Of a DNA stretch of 64,000 bases, positions 49,001-57,721 are shown piece by piece. This DNA comes from Peteryoungia ipomoeae (GTDB taxonomy: Bacteria > Pseudomonadota > Alphaproteobacteria > Rhizobiales > Rhizobiaceae): assembly GCF_004912165.1 (NCBI RefSeq), contig NZ_STGV01000006.1, positions 186,001 through 250,000 on the forward strand, given 5' to 3'. The translations under genes were made by a program, and so were the position numbers. The notes below the pieces were generated by a model. That model saw only the letters and a list, made by a program, of their open reading frames with translations, had not been told where the DNA came from and ran no database searches. How positions within the stretch are numbered: the first letter of the stretch is position 1; each line of letters begins with the position of its first letter.

Positions 49001-52000
49001 TCACCGTCGATCCGCGTTACGGTGCGGATGGTCAGGGATCTGTTCGTTACGCAATTGATGTACCAGGCGGCGACAAGATTTCGTCTGGGCTCTTCACCAC
49101 AAGCGGCAAGCCGATCACCCTTTTCGAAGTGAGCCCGACACTCGTGGTTGGCCGCTACGATGGCGCAGATGGAGACCTGTCGGTCGGCGACAAGGATCCT
49201 GCGGCATTCGCCATTCACATTGACCCGACCACAGGCGTCGTCACCATTGCGCAATATGTGGCGCTTCAGCATCCAAATGGCGGTGACAGCCACAACGAAC
49301 TTCTGGCCCTTGGCAAGAATACGCTGCGCGTTACTGTGTCGGTCGAGGATGCCGATGGCGACAAGGTCGAACAGCGCGTCGAAATCGGCGACAAGATCGG
49401 CTTCAAGGACGATGGCCCCAAGGTCACGCTGACGAGCAGGCAGGGTGCTGAGATCGTCATCGACGAAACCGATGGCGTTCCGGCCACTGACGAGGTTGAC
49501 GAGCTCGGCGGAAACCTCGGCACGGCCACTGTCGCGGCGTCGGCAGTGTTTGACCAGGTCTTTAACTACGGGGCTGATGGCGCGGCAGCGCAGGGCGCCA
49601 AGGTCTATGGTCTTTCAGTGTCTACGGGTGGTGTTGACACCGGACTTGTCGATCCGGCATCGAACATGGCCATCCGTCTGTACAACAACAACGGCGTGAT
49701 CGAAGGCCGTGTCGGCGCGACTTCGCCCGTAATCTTCACCGTGTCCGTCAATGCCGCCACCGGCGAAGTGACAGTGACACAGCTAAGTGGGATTAAGCAC
49801 ACCGATACGACCAGCCATGACGAATTGTCGTCCCAGATCACCGCGGGTGTTTTGAGGCTTTCGGTGACGATCAAGGACGGCGATGGCGATATACATAGCC
49901 AGAGTGCTGATCTCGGTTCGGTCATCAAGTTCCGTGATGACGGTCCGAGCGTGAAGTCCGGCTCGATCTCGCTTTCCGTCGATGAAGACGGTTTGCCGGG
50001 TGCTGCCAAGGACGCGCAGCCGACCGCCTTGGCGGGCGAAGTCCAGGGCACCAACAGTGCCACCACCTCCGTGACGGTTGCCGACCTCAAGGCGCTGTTC
50101 AATTTTGGTGCTGACGGTGCGCATGCAAGCGAGGCGATTTCGCTGAAGGCACCTGCCAGTGGCGCGCCGGAGCTGACCTCGCAGGGCAAGCCGATCCAGA
50201 TTACGGTGAGCAGTGATGGCAAAACGCTGACGGGTACCGCTGATAACAGCCCAGTCTTCACGCTCAAGTTGAGCGATGATGGCAAGACCTATGGCTTCGA
50301 ACTCAATGGCCAGATCGATCATCCGTCGCTGTATGGTACAACGGACGATAACACCGAAAACTCCCTCCCGCTCGATCTTTCAGCCTACATCGTCGGCAAG
50401 GACGGCGATGGCGATACGGTGTCGCTCACCCCCGGCAAGTTCGTGATCAACGTGCAGGACGATATTCCGGCCGTTAAGGCTGGCGAATCTGTCAACGTCA
50501 AGGTTGATGCGCCTGTCGTTGTTGAGCCGGTACCAGGCAAGGTCGCAAACTTCGTCCTCGTCATTGATACGTCGGGCAGCGTGACCGCCGAGCAGATCGA
50601 AACACAGGTAAAGGATTTTCTTGAGAGCCTTGAGGGGTCTGGAGCCGATTTGGTCCGTGTTCACCTCGTGGAGTTTGGGGACAATGCGGCGCCGATCGGT
50701 ACCTATGACCTTATCAAGGCTGATGGCCCCGACGATAATGAGCTTCAGCGCGCGTTTGACGATATCGAAGACCTCAACTTTGGTGGTGAAACCAATTATG
50801 AGGCCGGTCTGCAGCAGGCCTTGCAGTGGATTGAAGGCATTCCGTCCAAGACCATCAATGTGACTAGCGAACTCAAGGAGTTCGACGCAAATGCGAACGG
50901 CCAGGGCCAGGGCCAAGGCAATACCGATAAGGCTTTCATTATCGGCAATGGTTCTACGCAGTTTGCGCTGGTCTCAGGCTGGGTTGCGCCTGCTAACCAG
51001 GTTGGTCATCTGCGCAGCGCCGACGGTGATATCACCAATGGCTGGGGTGTGGACGGCAATAACGGCAACAATTCCGAGCCGCATGACCTTGAGCCTGCTC
51101 CATCGACGGAGGTGCTGCGTTTTGACTTTGGAACGTTCAACGACTTCGACAACGACGGCGCTTACCATAACAGGGAAAGCTTCAATGGCGTTCCGGTGAC
51201 GAGCGCGACATTCAATCTTGACCGTCAGGCGAGTTCTGGGGTCACCAACTTCGAGTATACCGCATACTTCGTCGATGGTTCTCTGGCACAAACAGGTTCT
51301 TTGCCGGTCTCGGGTCATGACGCCCCGCTGACGATTGTGGGACTGGATGGAAATGCTGGAAAGCAGATCGCCTACATCGAATTCCGTGTGACTTCCGGTC
51401 GCGGGGACGTTGATCTCGACACTGTCCAAACGGCTCCAGTTCCCCCGGGCACGATCCCGGATGCCGATGTCAACCAGCTGATCTTCATCTCGGATGGCCT
51501 GCCAAACAGGGCCGTCGGCGATAACAATGCCACGCCCATTGAGGCGATGGATGCTATCAAGGAAGAGCTTGAAGCTATCGTCCAGCAGGGCAATCGCCCG
51601 GGTGACCAGGCCTTCGAAATCGAAGCTTTTGCGGTCGGTTCCGCTCCGAACCTGACTGTTCTCGGTCAGGTCGAAAATGGCACCGCCCAGGACCTGAAAG
51701 ACACCACTCTGGTCAAAGAATTCGCTGACTTGATTGATAGTCTGGGGGGCGTCGAAGGCTCTCAGACGGGCACAGCGCCAGTTGCGTTCAATATCGGCAG
51801 CCTCGTTACTGTTGGTGCTGACCAGCCTATCGCCTTCACCCTGAAGGACACCTCTGCATCAGTGGAGGCCCTCAGAGCAGAGGGCCTGAAATACGGCGGC
51901 AATGATCTGGATTACGAAATTGAAGGGAACACCGTCACGGCCAAGGTCGGCTCGACTGTGGTCTTCACGTTGGTGCTCCAGGCCAATGGCCAGGGTACCT

Positions 52001-55000
52001 TCACGCTGAACAAGCCGGTTGACGGCCCTGGTGACAAGGTCATCGACTTCTCGACGCTTATCCAGGCTGAAGACCGCGACGGCGACGCCGTTTCGCTCGC
52101 CCCGGGCAAGTTCACTGTGACGCTCGATGGTGTTCCCGCCGGCGAGGCTCAGACCTTCCAGACATTGGAAGATAACAGCGTGAGCGATAAGATTATCGCA
52201 ACGGCCGGCGAAGAGGGCGGTCAGTTCGAGCTCGTGACGGGGCCGGAAAACGGGACACTCACGCTGCAGGCGGATGGCAATTTCACCTATCAGCCAGCCA
52301 AGGACTGGCATGGTACTGAAACCTTCACCGTGGCAGTGGTGGATGACGATGGCGATAGCTCGAACATCGTCGTGACTGTTAATGTTGCGGCAGTGAATGA
52401 TAATCCGACTGCGGCAGATGACAGCCTTTCGTCTGTTGCGGAAGACAGCGGCGTTCGCGTCATCAGCATCGCCTCGCTGCTTGGCAACGACAGCGCGGGT
52501 CCGGCCAATGAAAACGGTCAGACGCTGACGATCACGGCTCTGTCGAACGTCGTCGGCGGGACCGCGATCATCGCTGGTAACGACATCCTGTTCTATCCGA
52601 CGCCGAATTTCTTTGGCACGGCCTCGTTCGACTACACGGTGTCGGACAACGGCCAGAGCAATGGCGTGAACGACTTCCAGGCGAGTGTCGGCACAGTCTC
52701 CTTTGAAGTCACCCCGGTCAACGATCCCGCAAGCATCTCTGGTATTGTCGGTCGCGAGGTCCAGGAAAACATCAGCCTCGCTTACTCCGGTGAACTCTAT
52801 GCCGGCGATGTGGATAACCCGCCAGACACCTGGAAGGTCGTGACCTCCGGCACGTCGACCTACGGCACCTTCTCCATCGATGTGCACGGCACGTGGAGCT
52901 ATGTCATCGACAACGCCAATCCGACCGTCGATGCATTGAAGCCTGGTGATAAAATTACCGACTACTTCAAGGTAGAGACGATCGACGGCACGCCGCAGAC
53001 GATTTCGATTTACATCCAGGGTACAAACGACGCTCCGGTGATCACCGGTGATTTGGCTCTGAATGTTGTTGAAGGCCAAAGCGTGCCCGTCACCATCGCC
53101 GATCTTGGCTTCACCGATGTCGACGATCTGCCGTCCGGTGTCACGTTCGCGGTGACCGAAAGTTTGCATGGAGGCATCCATGTGAACGGGGCTCCCGCCT
53201 GGCAGTTTACCGGCGAGCAGCTCCAGTCGGGCCAGGTGACCTTCGTGCATAACGGCGCGGAACAGAACACGGCCTCCTTCAAGGTCCTGCTTGAGGATGG
53301 CAACGAGGATGTTTCTCCGGCCCAAACGGCTGTGGTGACCATCGACGTGGCGCCGGTGAACGACCCTGCGGTAATTACCGGGATTGTTGGCCGCGATGTC
53401 GCGGAAAACACCACGACCGCCTATACGGGTGACCTCTACGCCGGCGATGTCGACAACACGCCGGACACCTGGAAGGTCGTGACCTCCGGCACCTCGACCT
53501 ACGGCACCTTCTCGATCGATGCCGCAGGCACCTGGAGCTATGTCATCAACAATGCCAATCCGACGGTCGATGCCTTGAAGCCGGGCATGAAGCTCGACGA
53601 CTCCTTTGTGGTCGAGACGATCGATGGCACGAAGCAGACGGTGTCGATCCACATCCTGGGTACCAACGACGCGCCAGTTGTCACTGCTCCCGTCACCGGC
53701 GTTGCGACTGAAGGTGGAGTGACCTCCACACTGAACGCCCTTGCAAACGCCACAGACCCCGAAGGCTCGACACTTTCGGTTGTCAACATTGGTGCATTGC
53801 CAGCTGGTGTCACATACAATCAGACGAACAAGACCTTCACGCTCGATCCAACGAACAGCGCCTATACTTCGCTTGCTGCTGGTGCGACGACAACTGTCAC
53901 CGTTTCTTATCAGGTGTCTGATGGATTGGCAGCGACCTCTGCTCAGGTGTCGTGGACGGTCACGGGGATTGCCAACAACGCCGCACCGACGGCTGTCGGT
54001 GAGACGATCATCACGAACTCATACACCACGGTCATCCCGGATTGGGTTCTGCTGCTGAATGATAGTGACGCAAACGTGGGGGACGTGCTTTCGGTGACTG
54101 CGGATCCGAGTTCGGCGCAGTCCGGTGTCTGGTCCGATGATGACGTTGTGTCCGACACAGGCTCGACGACCACATACTCCGACAAACCGTCGATCTGGGG
54201 TATATCGAACCCCGAAGGTGGCTCCTTCAGGTACACCGTTGCCGATAATCATGGCGGCATGTCGTCATCTGTGACAGCGAACGTCGAATACAAAAGCAGT
54301 CTGAACGGAACATCTGGTGCCGATATTCTGATTGGCTCAGGTAACCTGAACGGCAATGATGGAAACGACGTGCTGGTCGGCAGTTCTGGCAACGATAAAC
54401 TCAGTGGTGGAGCCGGAAATGATATCTTGTTCGGCGGCGGCGGAGCCGATCTGTTTAAGCTGAGCACGACTTCGGGTACCGACACGATCAAGGATTTCAA
54501 GATCGGAACTGATCAGATTGGGCTTCTGGATAACGGGACCGCCAGCAACTCTAGTAATGGGAGTGTCAATTTCGGCAGTACCAGTGCTGGCTCAACGTTG
54601 CATAGCGGTGACGTCAAGACGTCTTCAGATATGGCTTGGGGTAACAGCAATGGCTTCGACAACAGGGTCGTGGTGATAACTGCACAGCAGGCAGAGGCCC
54701 ATATTAAAGCGGCGATTGGCGGCCAGAATGGTAGCAACCACGCCGACAATACCTACGTCGTGGTTTACAACTCGGACAAGGGGCGCGCTGAGGTCTGGTT
54801 CGATGACAACTGGTACACTAAGGAGGATCGTAAGCTGGTTGCTATTCTGGAAGGTGTAACGGCTGACCAGGTGAAGAACTTAGCCGAAAATAGCTTTTAC
54901 GCTTACAGCAACGTCACCGACCCCGTCGTCCTCGACCTCGACAAGAACGGCTTCGCCCTCTCGTCGATCGACAACGGTGTCACGTTCGACATCGATGCCG

Positions 55001-55830
55001 ACGGCCACAAGGATCAGATCGCCTGGACGAGCGACGACGGCATCCTCGCCTATGACGTCGATGGCAACGGTCTGATCTACAACGGCTCGGAAATCTTCAC
55101 GCCGGACTTCAACGGCGGGAAATATGCGAGCGGTGTGGCGGCTCTGGCTTCGCTCGATACGAATGGCGATGGCAAGATCGATGCAAGCGACGATGCCTTC
55201 TCCAAGCTTTCGATTTGGGTTGATGCTGACAATAACGGCATCAGCGACGAAGGTGAGCTGTCGAGCCTCATCGACAACGGTGTCACCAGCATATCGCTGA
55301 CCACCGATAACACCGGCGGTGAGGAAGACGGTCAGACGGTCTTCTCGAAGGGCACCTTCACCTTCGCGGATGGCTCGACGGGTGACTTCATGGAAGTCGG
55401 CTTCGACGCGATCTTCGGATCGGATGCGGATCCGCTGACCGTCATGGGAACGGATGGCAACGACATCCTGCATGGCGGCATGGGCCAGGTGGTGATGACC
55501 GGCGGTGCCGGCGCTGACACCTTCGTCTTCGATGCGACGGCGCTCAGCGAATTCGATGTCGCCGATGTCATCACCGACTACAGTCTGTCTGAAGGCGATG
55601 CGCTCGATGTATCAGCCCTCCTCGACACCTTGCTTGGTGCCGAAGCGGATGCAAGCCAGATGGCTGAGCATGTGAAGGTCGCGACCGATGGCACGGATAC
55701 GACGCTGAGTGTCGATATGGGCGAAAGCGGATGGAAGGATGTCGCGGTCCTGCAGAACCACACCGAAGCGGTGAAGATCCTGTTCGACGACAATCATTCG
55801 ACCACGATCAATCCGGACCTGCATGGCTGA
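43087..55830 (+). CDS. Giant type I-secreted RTX adhesin, LapA/BapA-like, with vWA domain
   Basis: A 4,247-residue acidic surface protein. Order: (1) N-terminal retention-type region (1-150) ending in VAAG (140-143), the dialanine pattern cut by LapG proteases; (2) about twelve DUF5801/T1SS-143-type repeats (roughly 330-2465), each ending in a 'DDxP' step; (3) a von Willebrand A domain with MIDAS DTSGS at 2494-2498, up to about 2860; (4) VCBS/cadherin-like repeats (about 2990-3720), two of them nearly identical; (5) RTX nonapeptides GGxGxDxLx (about 3755-3795); (6) an EF-hand-like Ca-binding region (3940-4060) and (7) a C-terminal type I secretion signal, with 'GGAGADTFVFDA'. The start has GGGGTGA upstream. 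No Cys-rich or Sec signal is present. Role: cell-surface attachment and biofilm formation, inferred from architecture. Cognate exporter genes follow. Confidence 0.9.
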   Translation: MSIEDLRQSGIDNTSANTDFSEVAEQHLNILPEAEDALEIAQADPASSVSTDAAPVEAAPTAIPTLVKPDDNNVVTLPATVDLDNLEFEVAGNDLVLVLADGTEITVQGGAANIPTFVIGEVELPQVVLFAALEDSNINVAAGLDGSFSAQAGSPSNGADFNDDPYGDGPAELGLIDLLGDTSFGDEFRTAQIFGGNGRPSIDGALEGSFRFDEAFIADGVAGNESFSGRLPFNPGPDDGTISAIGFAGAGNVDEEGDGSSTTLSLTSGGLPVQFETFPAPTGTALNFLALRGFIVVDGVKTPIFEITVDDRTSGDFTFKLIGKLDHPDAGADDSQADASDIIRLGFNYTVTDNDGDSVTGDFEVDILDDAPSFGAPTPGFVDEDKLPEGFDEVPEGDRAVFDGEPSSEISPSPSDEPSSPFPSVQGSLGINWGADNGNAVVDGGLTDAVNDRGVAFTQGTLDDLVEQGLSSDGVDLEYKLSDDGITVYAYKPYYDGGDKGGLVSAKFFEGGISSPYFENVQGHVVFTVTLSDVLNGTYDFTLYGNLDHQVSGTSPEAEEDLSISFKFTAKDSDGDTAGSKFTVNVNDDSPVFESAPTNASIDEEDIPGKEQSPGIGNSGDSYADTPAADDLPWPGTGSGFYNNWDGGRVVYGNLNIDWGADDNQGFLDGSADRSVSLTAVGAGTVFQTGAVVQVVQDGASTPSPLTHNGETVKMWVSSDGDYVWGYTGEVVGDFPPQQSQVVFTIGLGDGGSGSYSFTLYKNLDHAVAGTEDDLRIDFKVVATDSDGDKATSGFSITIDDDAPVIVAPVATTVEDEKAANGNDETESPNNLAGQATGSLSINWGSDNGNNGSGGLGDRSVSFVSKDVTISGGLDGKFTSLGMPVNTVVLKDGTLIAYTGNNAPTAATGDGAENVVFYVELSDTGVDNKGAYTFTLVKPLDHANDGTNSENSLDLTFNFNATDSDGDTVTSSFKVTVVDDKPELAKVCPIEETANEDDISTIGSAHPGASLGTSPNDGNRDGTYTGNPPSASTGPAFLSGSLTGLVKVGADNKVTFSFIESATVVSTLTTLGLSSKGQPLSYELKDGVLYAFDNENSDGAYQSAADRLVFTLELKADGSYAFSLYDQLDHDAPRDDRWDRETDADQNEDLQDKIEGDVTAIDFGSLIKATDNDGDSVTLNDAFSIKIRDDVPELSGKKETRTVDEDDIATRDSRGTSPNDGDQNDDSLTGNPPSADRGPAFISGSLTRLVNGGADDTVRFSFIDGRDAAQVMDRLGLSSKGEELSYEVKNGVLYAYDNDRGGPGFGDGDRLVFKLTLNQDGSYEFELHDQLDHDWAKGENFDLQDGSSRFDVTDLDFGKIIKVTDYDGDSITLDGAFNIEIRDDIPTAKAENTCETLIVDETDDRQNDDVRDAIAIFRGLRDVGSDRDMDPQFARQENFVKAIINGGADDDVDVDWSLELTGRDGLDSGLKTTDGKTIKLYVEGDLIVGRYEDGRSNSQTHGHGHGHAGGSNKGDAAFAIHIADDGTLSMVQYVSIKHDDAYDHDESNDANDGISATDLQTLAGKINAILTVTDFDGDKAVSKVAVGDRIQFEDDGPSVKLTLNKKASIIIDETDGVRESNLETDRVGHDLGSVKISAKSLFTESVSYGADGAASQASKVYSLAIKGANRESGLLDAVTNEKVMLVDKNGVIEGQISGGRVVFTIAVNAESGEVTVTQWRAVEHSDKNSHDELSRAITSAKLELTVTVKDGDNDTDHDSIDLGSIIQFRDDGPKVGANETVVLEDDDLPNGIDGGDWDNEAPNNSTGTLSHHFGTDGGSIALTGVDLPKDLGFKVSPHTASELVVMQAQGDKDVPVLKVVIDPQTGVYAVTQLAPIRHPSLNGDDGDNKENNVDFTIKYRVTDGDNDTANGTLKVTIDDDMPDPKVTVPTGTVVVHDETAGLQENDVNSSFPSVPHAGGSPIGVAQSATAIVTVDPRYGADGQGSVRYAIDVPGGDKISSGLFTTSGKPITLFEVSPTLVVGRYDGADGDLSVGDKDPAAFAIHIDPTTGVVTIAQYVALQHPNGGDSHNELLALGKNTLRVTVSVEDADGDKVEQRVEIGDKIGFKDDGPKVTLTSRQGAEIVIDETDGVPATDEVDELGGNLGTATVAASAVFDQVFNYGADGAAAQGAKVYGLSVSTGGVDTGLVDPASNMAIRLYNNNGVIEGRVGATSPVIFTVSVNAATGEVTVTQLSGIKHTDTTSHDELSSQITAGVLRLSVTIKDGDGDIHSQSADLGSVIKFRDDGPSVKSGSISLSVDEDGLPGAAKDAQPTALAGEVQGTNSATTSVTVADLKALFNFGADGAHASEAISLKAPASGAPELTSQGKPIQITVSSDGKTLTGTADNSPVFTLKLSDDGKTYGFELNGQIDHPSLYGTTDDNTENSLPLDLSAYIVGKDGDGDTVSLTPGKFVINVQDDIPAVKAGESVNVKVDAPVVVEPVPGKVANFVLVIDTSGSVTAEQIETQVKDFLESLEGSGADLVRVHLVEFGDNAAPIGTYDLIKADGPDDNELQRAFDDIEDLNFGGETNYEAGLQQALQWIEGIPSKTINVTSELKEFDANANGQGQGQGNTDKAFIIGNGSTQFALVSGWVAPANQVGHLRSADGDITNGWGVDGNNGNNSEPHDLEPAPSTEVLRFDFGTFNDFDNDGAYHNRESFNGVPVTSATFNLDRQASSGVTNFEYTAYFVDGSLAQTGSLPVSGHDAPLTIVGLDGNAGKQIAYIEFRVTSGRGDVDLDTVQTAPVPPGTIPDADVNQLIFISDGLPNRAVGDNNATPIEAMDAIKEELEAIVQQGNRPGDQAFEIEAFAVGSAPNLTVLGQVENGTAQDLKDTTLVKEFADLIDSLGGVEGSQTGTAPVAFNIGSLVTVGADQPIAFTLKDTSASVEALRAEGLKYGGNDLDYEIEGNTVTAKVGSTVVFTLVLQANGQGTFTLNKPVDGPGDKVIDFSTLIQAEDRDGDAVSLAPGKFTVTLDGVPAGEAQTFQTLEDNSVSDKIIATAGEEGGQFELVTGPENGTLTLQADGNFTYQPAKDWHGTETFTVAVVDDDGDSSNIVVTVNVAAVNDNPTAADDSLSSVAEDSGVRVISIASLLGNDSAGPANENGQTLTITALSNVVGGTAIIAGNDILFYPTPNFFGTASFDYTVSDNGQSNGVNDFQASVGTVSFEVTPVNDPASISGIVGREVQENISLAYSGELYAGDVDNPPDTWKVVTSGTSTYGTFSIDVHGTWSYVIDNANPTVDALKPGDKITDYFKVETIDGTPQTISIYIQGTNDAPVITGDLALNVVEGQSVPVTIADLGFTDVDDLPSGVTFAVTESLHGGIHVNGAPAWQFTGEQLQSGQVTFVHNGAEQNTASFKVLLEDGNEDVSPAQTAVVTIDVAPVNDPAVITGIVGRDVAENTTTAYTGDLYAGDVDNTPDTWKVVTSGTSTYGTFSIDAAGTWSYVINNANPTVDALKPGMKLDDSFVVETIDGTKQTVSIHILGTNDAPVVTAPVTGVATEGGVTSTLNALANATDPEGSTLSVVNIGALPAGVTYNQTNKTFTLDPTNSAYTSLAAGATTTVTVSYQVSDGLAATSAQVSWTVTGIANNAAPTAVGETIITNSYTTVIPDWVLLLNDSDANVGDVLSVTADPSSAQSGVWSDDDVVSDTGSTTTYSDKPSIWGISNPEGGSFRYTVADNHGGMSSSVTANVEYKSSLNGTSGADILIGSGNLNGNDGNDVLVGSSGNDKLSGGAGNDILFGGGGADLFKLSTTSGTDTIKDFKIGTDQIGLLDNGTASNSSNGSVNFGSTSAGSTLHSGDVKTSSDMAWGNSNGFDNRVVVITAQQAEAHIKAAIGGQNGSNHADNTYVVVYNSDKGRAEVWFDDNWYTKEDRKLVAILEGVTADQVKNLAENSFYAYSNVTDPVVLDLDKNGFALSSIDNGVTFDIDADGHKDQIAWTSDDGILAYDVDGNGLIYNGSEIFTPDFNGGKYASGVAALASLDTNGDGKIDASDDAFSKLSIWVDADNNGISDEGELSSLIDNGVTSISLTTDNTGGEEDGQTVFSKGTFTFADGSTGDFMEVGFDAIFGSDADPLTVMGTDGNDILHGGMGQVVMTGGAGADTFVFDATALSEFDVADVITDYSLSEGDALDVSALLDTLLGAEADASQMAEHVKVATDGTDTTLSVDMGESGWKDVAVLQNHTEAVKILFDDNHSTTINPDLHG
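44190..50470 (+). repeat. DUF5801/T1SS-143 repeat array in adhesin
   Basis: Twelve repeat junctions with the pattern D-D-x-P occur near 44190, 44845, 45485, 46020, 46650, 47235, 47862, 48392, 48840, 49410, 49935 and 50457, about 450-660 nt apart. Each unit contains a 'D.DGD.' Ca-binding step and 'F.L...LDH' core. Units are divergent at DNA level, so this is an old expansion. Confidence 0.8.
52741..53679 (+). repeat. Recent duplicate of a VCBS-like repeat in adhesin
   Basis: Two units beginning at 52741 and 53380 (offset 639 nt, 213 codons) share long near-identical stretches, for example 52826-52881 against 53465-53520. The protein text 'DTWKVVTSGTSTYGTFSID' is shared exactly. This is a recent in-frame duplication and a likely site for recombination-driven length change. 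Confidence 0.8.
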
Positions 55831-55851
55831 TCCGTGATCAAAGATGGAGAA

Positions 55852-55875
55852 GGGGTCCGCAAGGGCCCCTTTTTT
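55852..55875 (+). terminator. Strong intrinsic terminator after adhesin
   Basis: GGGGTCC (55852-55858), a GCAA tetraloop and GGGCCCC (55863-55869) are followed by six T residues. It ends the adhesin transcript 22 nt after its stop, so the exporter genes need their own promoter. Confidence 0.92.
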
Positions 55876-56266
55876 CGTTCACGATTCGAGCGGCATGGTC
55901 TCTCGATGGTCTCGATCGTCGACCAGGCTGGGAGCGCGAGCCCGATCAGGTCGATTTCGTCTGTTGCGAAACGGCGACAGGTTCTTTCGAAACCGGCGGC
56001 TGTTAACTAAAAAACACCAGAAAAGCAGGGGTTAAAATTCCTAGTTAAGAGGAAAACGAATCGCTTTGCAGGCACTCTGAACGAGTGGATCCCGCAGACG
56101 CTGTCTGAAAGGCACAAAAATATTCCTTCCCTCATCCCTTAATCCACTTGGTATTTCTAACCGATCAAAATTGGGTGTATATTTTGGACTGGTCGAATAG
56201 ACTTCCCAGGCTCCAGTGTGCCGGTATATAACGAGCCTCACCTAAGAATTGGGTAGGGGCACTAAA
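55876..56266 (+). promoter_or_regulatory. Intergenic promoter region for type I secretion genes
   Basis: This 391-nt region between the adhesin terminator and the outer-membrane gene holds no credible gene. The middle part (56000-56180) is AT-rich. TATATA at 56225-56230 lies about 37 nt before the chosen TTG start and may be part of a -10 box. No clear -35 is seen. Confidence 0.45.
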
Positions 56267-57700
56267 TTGATTATCAAGAAGACATTGTTTGCAGCCTTGT
56301 ATACCTCGGCCGCCATCGCAGTTACATCCTGGTCTCCAGCGAGCGCAATGTCGTTGCAGGAAGCCATTCAGAAGGCGATGACCACCAATCCGCAGATTTC
56401 GCAGGCAGTCGAAAACCGGGAAGCGGTGGAATTTGAACTCCGTCAGGCGCGCGGGCTTTATCTGCCGTCTGTCGATCTGGAGGCAAGCGTTGGCCGACGT
56501 CGCCTGTCGAATGACAGCACCGGCACTCTCACGCAGGATTATGAGAACTTCTCGAATGCCGAAGTCGGCCTGACTGTTACCCAACGTCTGCTGGATGGTG
56601 GCGGTCGTCGTGCACAGGTCGATCAGCAGGCCTCTCGCGTGGACAGCGCGTCGTTCCGCGTTCTGGATCGCTCGGAAACCGTCGCGCTTCAGGTCGTGCA
56701 GGACTATCTTGAATATATCCTGCAGGCCAAGATCGTCGGCATTGCCAAGCAGAATGTCGATTTCCACGGTGGCATTCTCGGCGACATCCGCCAGGGCATC
56801 TCCGGCGGCGCTCTGACCGATGTCGACGCCCTGCAGGGGCGTGAACGTCTGGATGCGGCGCGCGCCCGTCTGCGCGAAGCCCAGGAAGAGCTGGAGCTGA
56901 CCAAGATCCGTTTCCTGAAAACGGTGGGCGAGCCGATCACCAATGCCAAGATGCCGCCGTCGATGGGCAAGTTCCTGCCGCGTTCTCTACAGGATGCCAT
57001 TGCTGCTGCAAAAACCAGCAATCCGCGGATTTATGCGGCCCGCGCCGATATCGATGCCGCTGATGCGGCGGTGCGCAATTCGCGCTCCAACTATGCACCG
57101 ACCGTCGACCTTGAAGGTCGGGCAAGCGTCGGCAACGATGTTGGCACGAGCCAGGGCAATACCAACGATGTGCAGGTTCGTCTTGTGGCGCGTTGGAACC
57201 TCTATCGTGGCGGTATCGATCAGGCTCGCGAGCAGGAGCAGATCCGCCGTGCGAGCGAACAGCGTTTCGCGTCTGACCAGGTTCACCGGGAGATCGAAGA
57301 GTCTGTCCGCTCGGCCTGGAACGAGCGCAGCAGCCGTGGCGAACTCTCGCAGATCCTCGGTTCGCAGTCGTCGCAGAATGCGAAGCTCGTCTCGTCTTAC
57401 GGCGAGCAGTTCAAGATCGGCCAGCGTTCGCTGCTCGACGTGCTCGATGCGCAGAACACGCGCTTCAATACGAGCATTGTCGCCGAAACGGCACGTTTTG
57501 CCGCGCTGTTTGCCGAATACAAAATCCTGGCCGCTTCGGGTTCATTGTTGAAGTCGATGAGTGTCAAGCCCGTCGGCCAGTCAGAAGCTTACGCGCGCAA
57601 CGAGTTTTCCGTGAAGGCAAACCAGACTGGGGGGTATGCCAAGCGGGATCCGCGGCAACAGGCGGGTGTTCCGATGGACCTCCTGGCGCCGCTTCAGTAA
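56267..57700 (+). CDS. Type I secretion outer-membrane protein, TolC/LapE-like
   Basis: Outer-membrane channel (477 residues) of the type I secretion system. It has a signal peptide (IIKKTLFAALYTSAAIAVTS, cleavage after ASA) and two OEP domains: 'SLQEAIQKAMTTNPQISQAVENREA' opens the first and 'SLQDAIAAAKTSNPRIYAARADI' the second; 'YGEQFKIGQRSLLDVLDAQN' is the typical TolC end. I start it at the TTG at 56267 because AGGGG lies 7 nt upstream; another TTG is at 56249. It is followed 22 nt later by the ABC exporter. Confidence 0.9.
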   Translation: MIIKKTLFAALYTSAAIAVTSWSPASAMSLQEAIQKAMTTNPQISQAVENREAVEFELRQARGLYLPSVDLEASVGRRRLSNDSTGTLTQDYENFSNAEVGLTVTQRLLDGGGRRAQVDQQASRVDSASFRVLDRSETVALQVVQDYLEYILQAKIVGIAKQNVDFHGGILGDIRQGISGGALTDVDALQGRERLDAARARLREAQEELELTKIRFLKTVGEPITNAKMPPSMGKFLPRSLQDAIAAAKTSNPRIYAARADIDAADAAVRNSRSNYAPTVDLEGRASVGNDVGTSQGNTNDVQVRLVARWNLYRGGIDQAREQEQIRRASEQRFASDQVHREIEESVRSAWNERSSRGELSQILGSQSSQNAKLVSSYGEQFKIGQRSLLDVLDAQNTRFNTSIVAETARFAALFAEYKILAASGSLLKSMSVKPVGQSEAYARNEFSVKANQTGGYAKRDPRQQAGVPMDLLAPLQ

Positions 57701-57721
57701 CCGCCCATCCAATAGGATGAA

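Noticed and set aside
51859-53652. 597-codon minus-strand frame inside the adhesin
   Set aside because: Long antisense frame produced by the repeat composition of the adhesin; no domain and no start signal.
56032-56053. TTAA-N9-TTAA near the outer-membrane gene as a CtrA box
   Set aside because: Spacing is 9, not 7, so it does not match the CtrA consensus.
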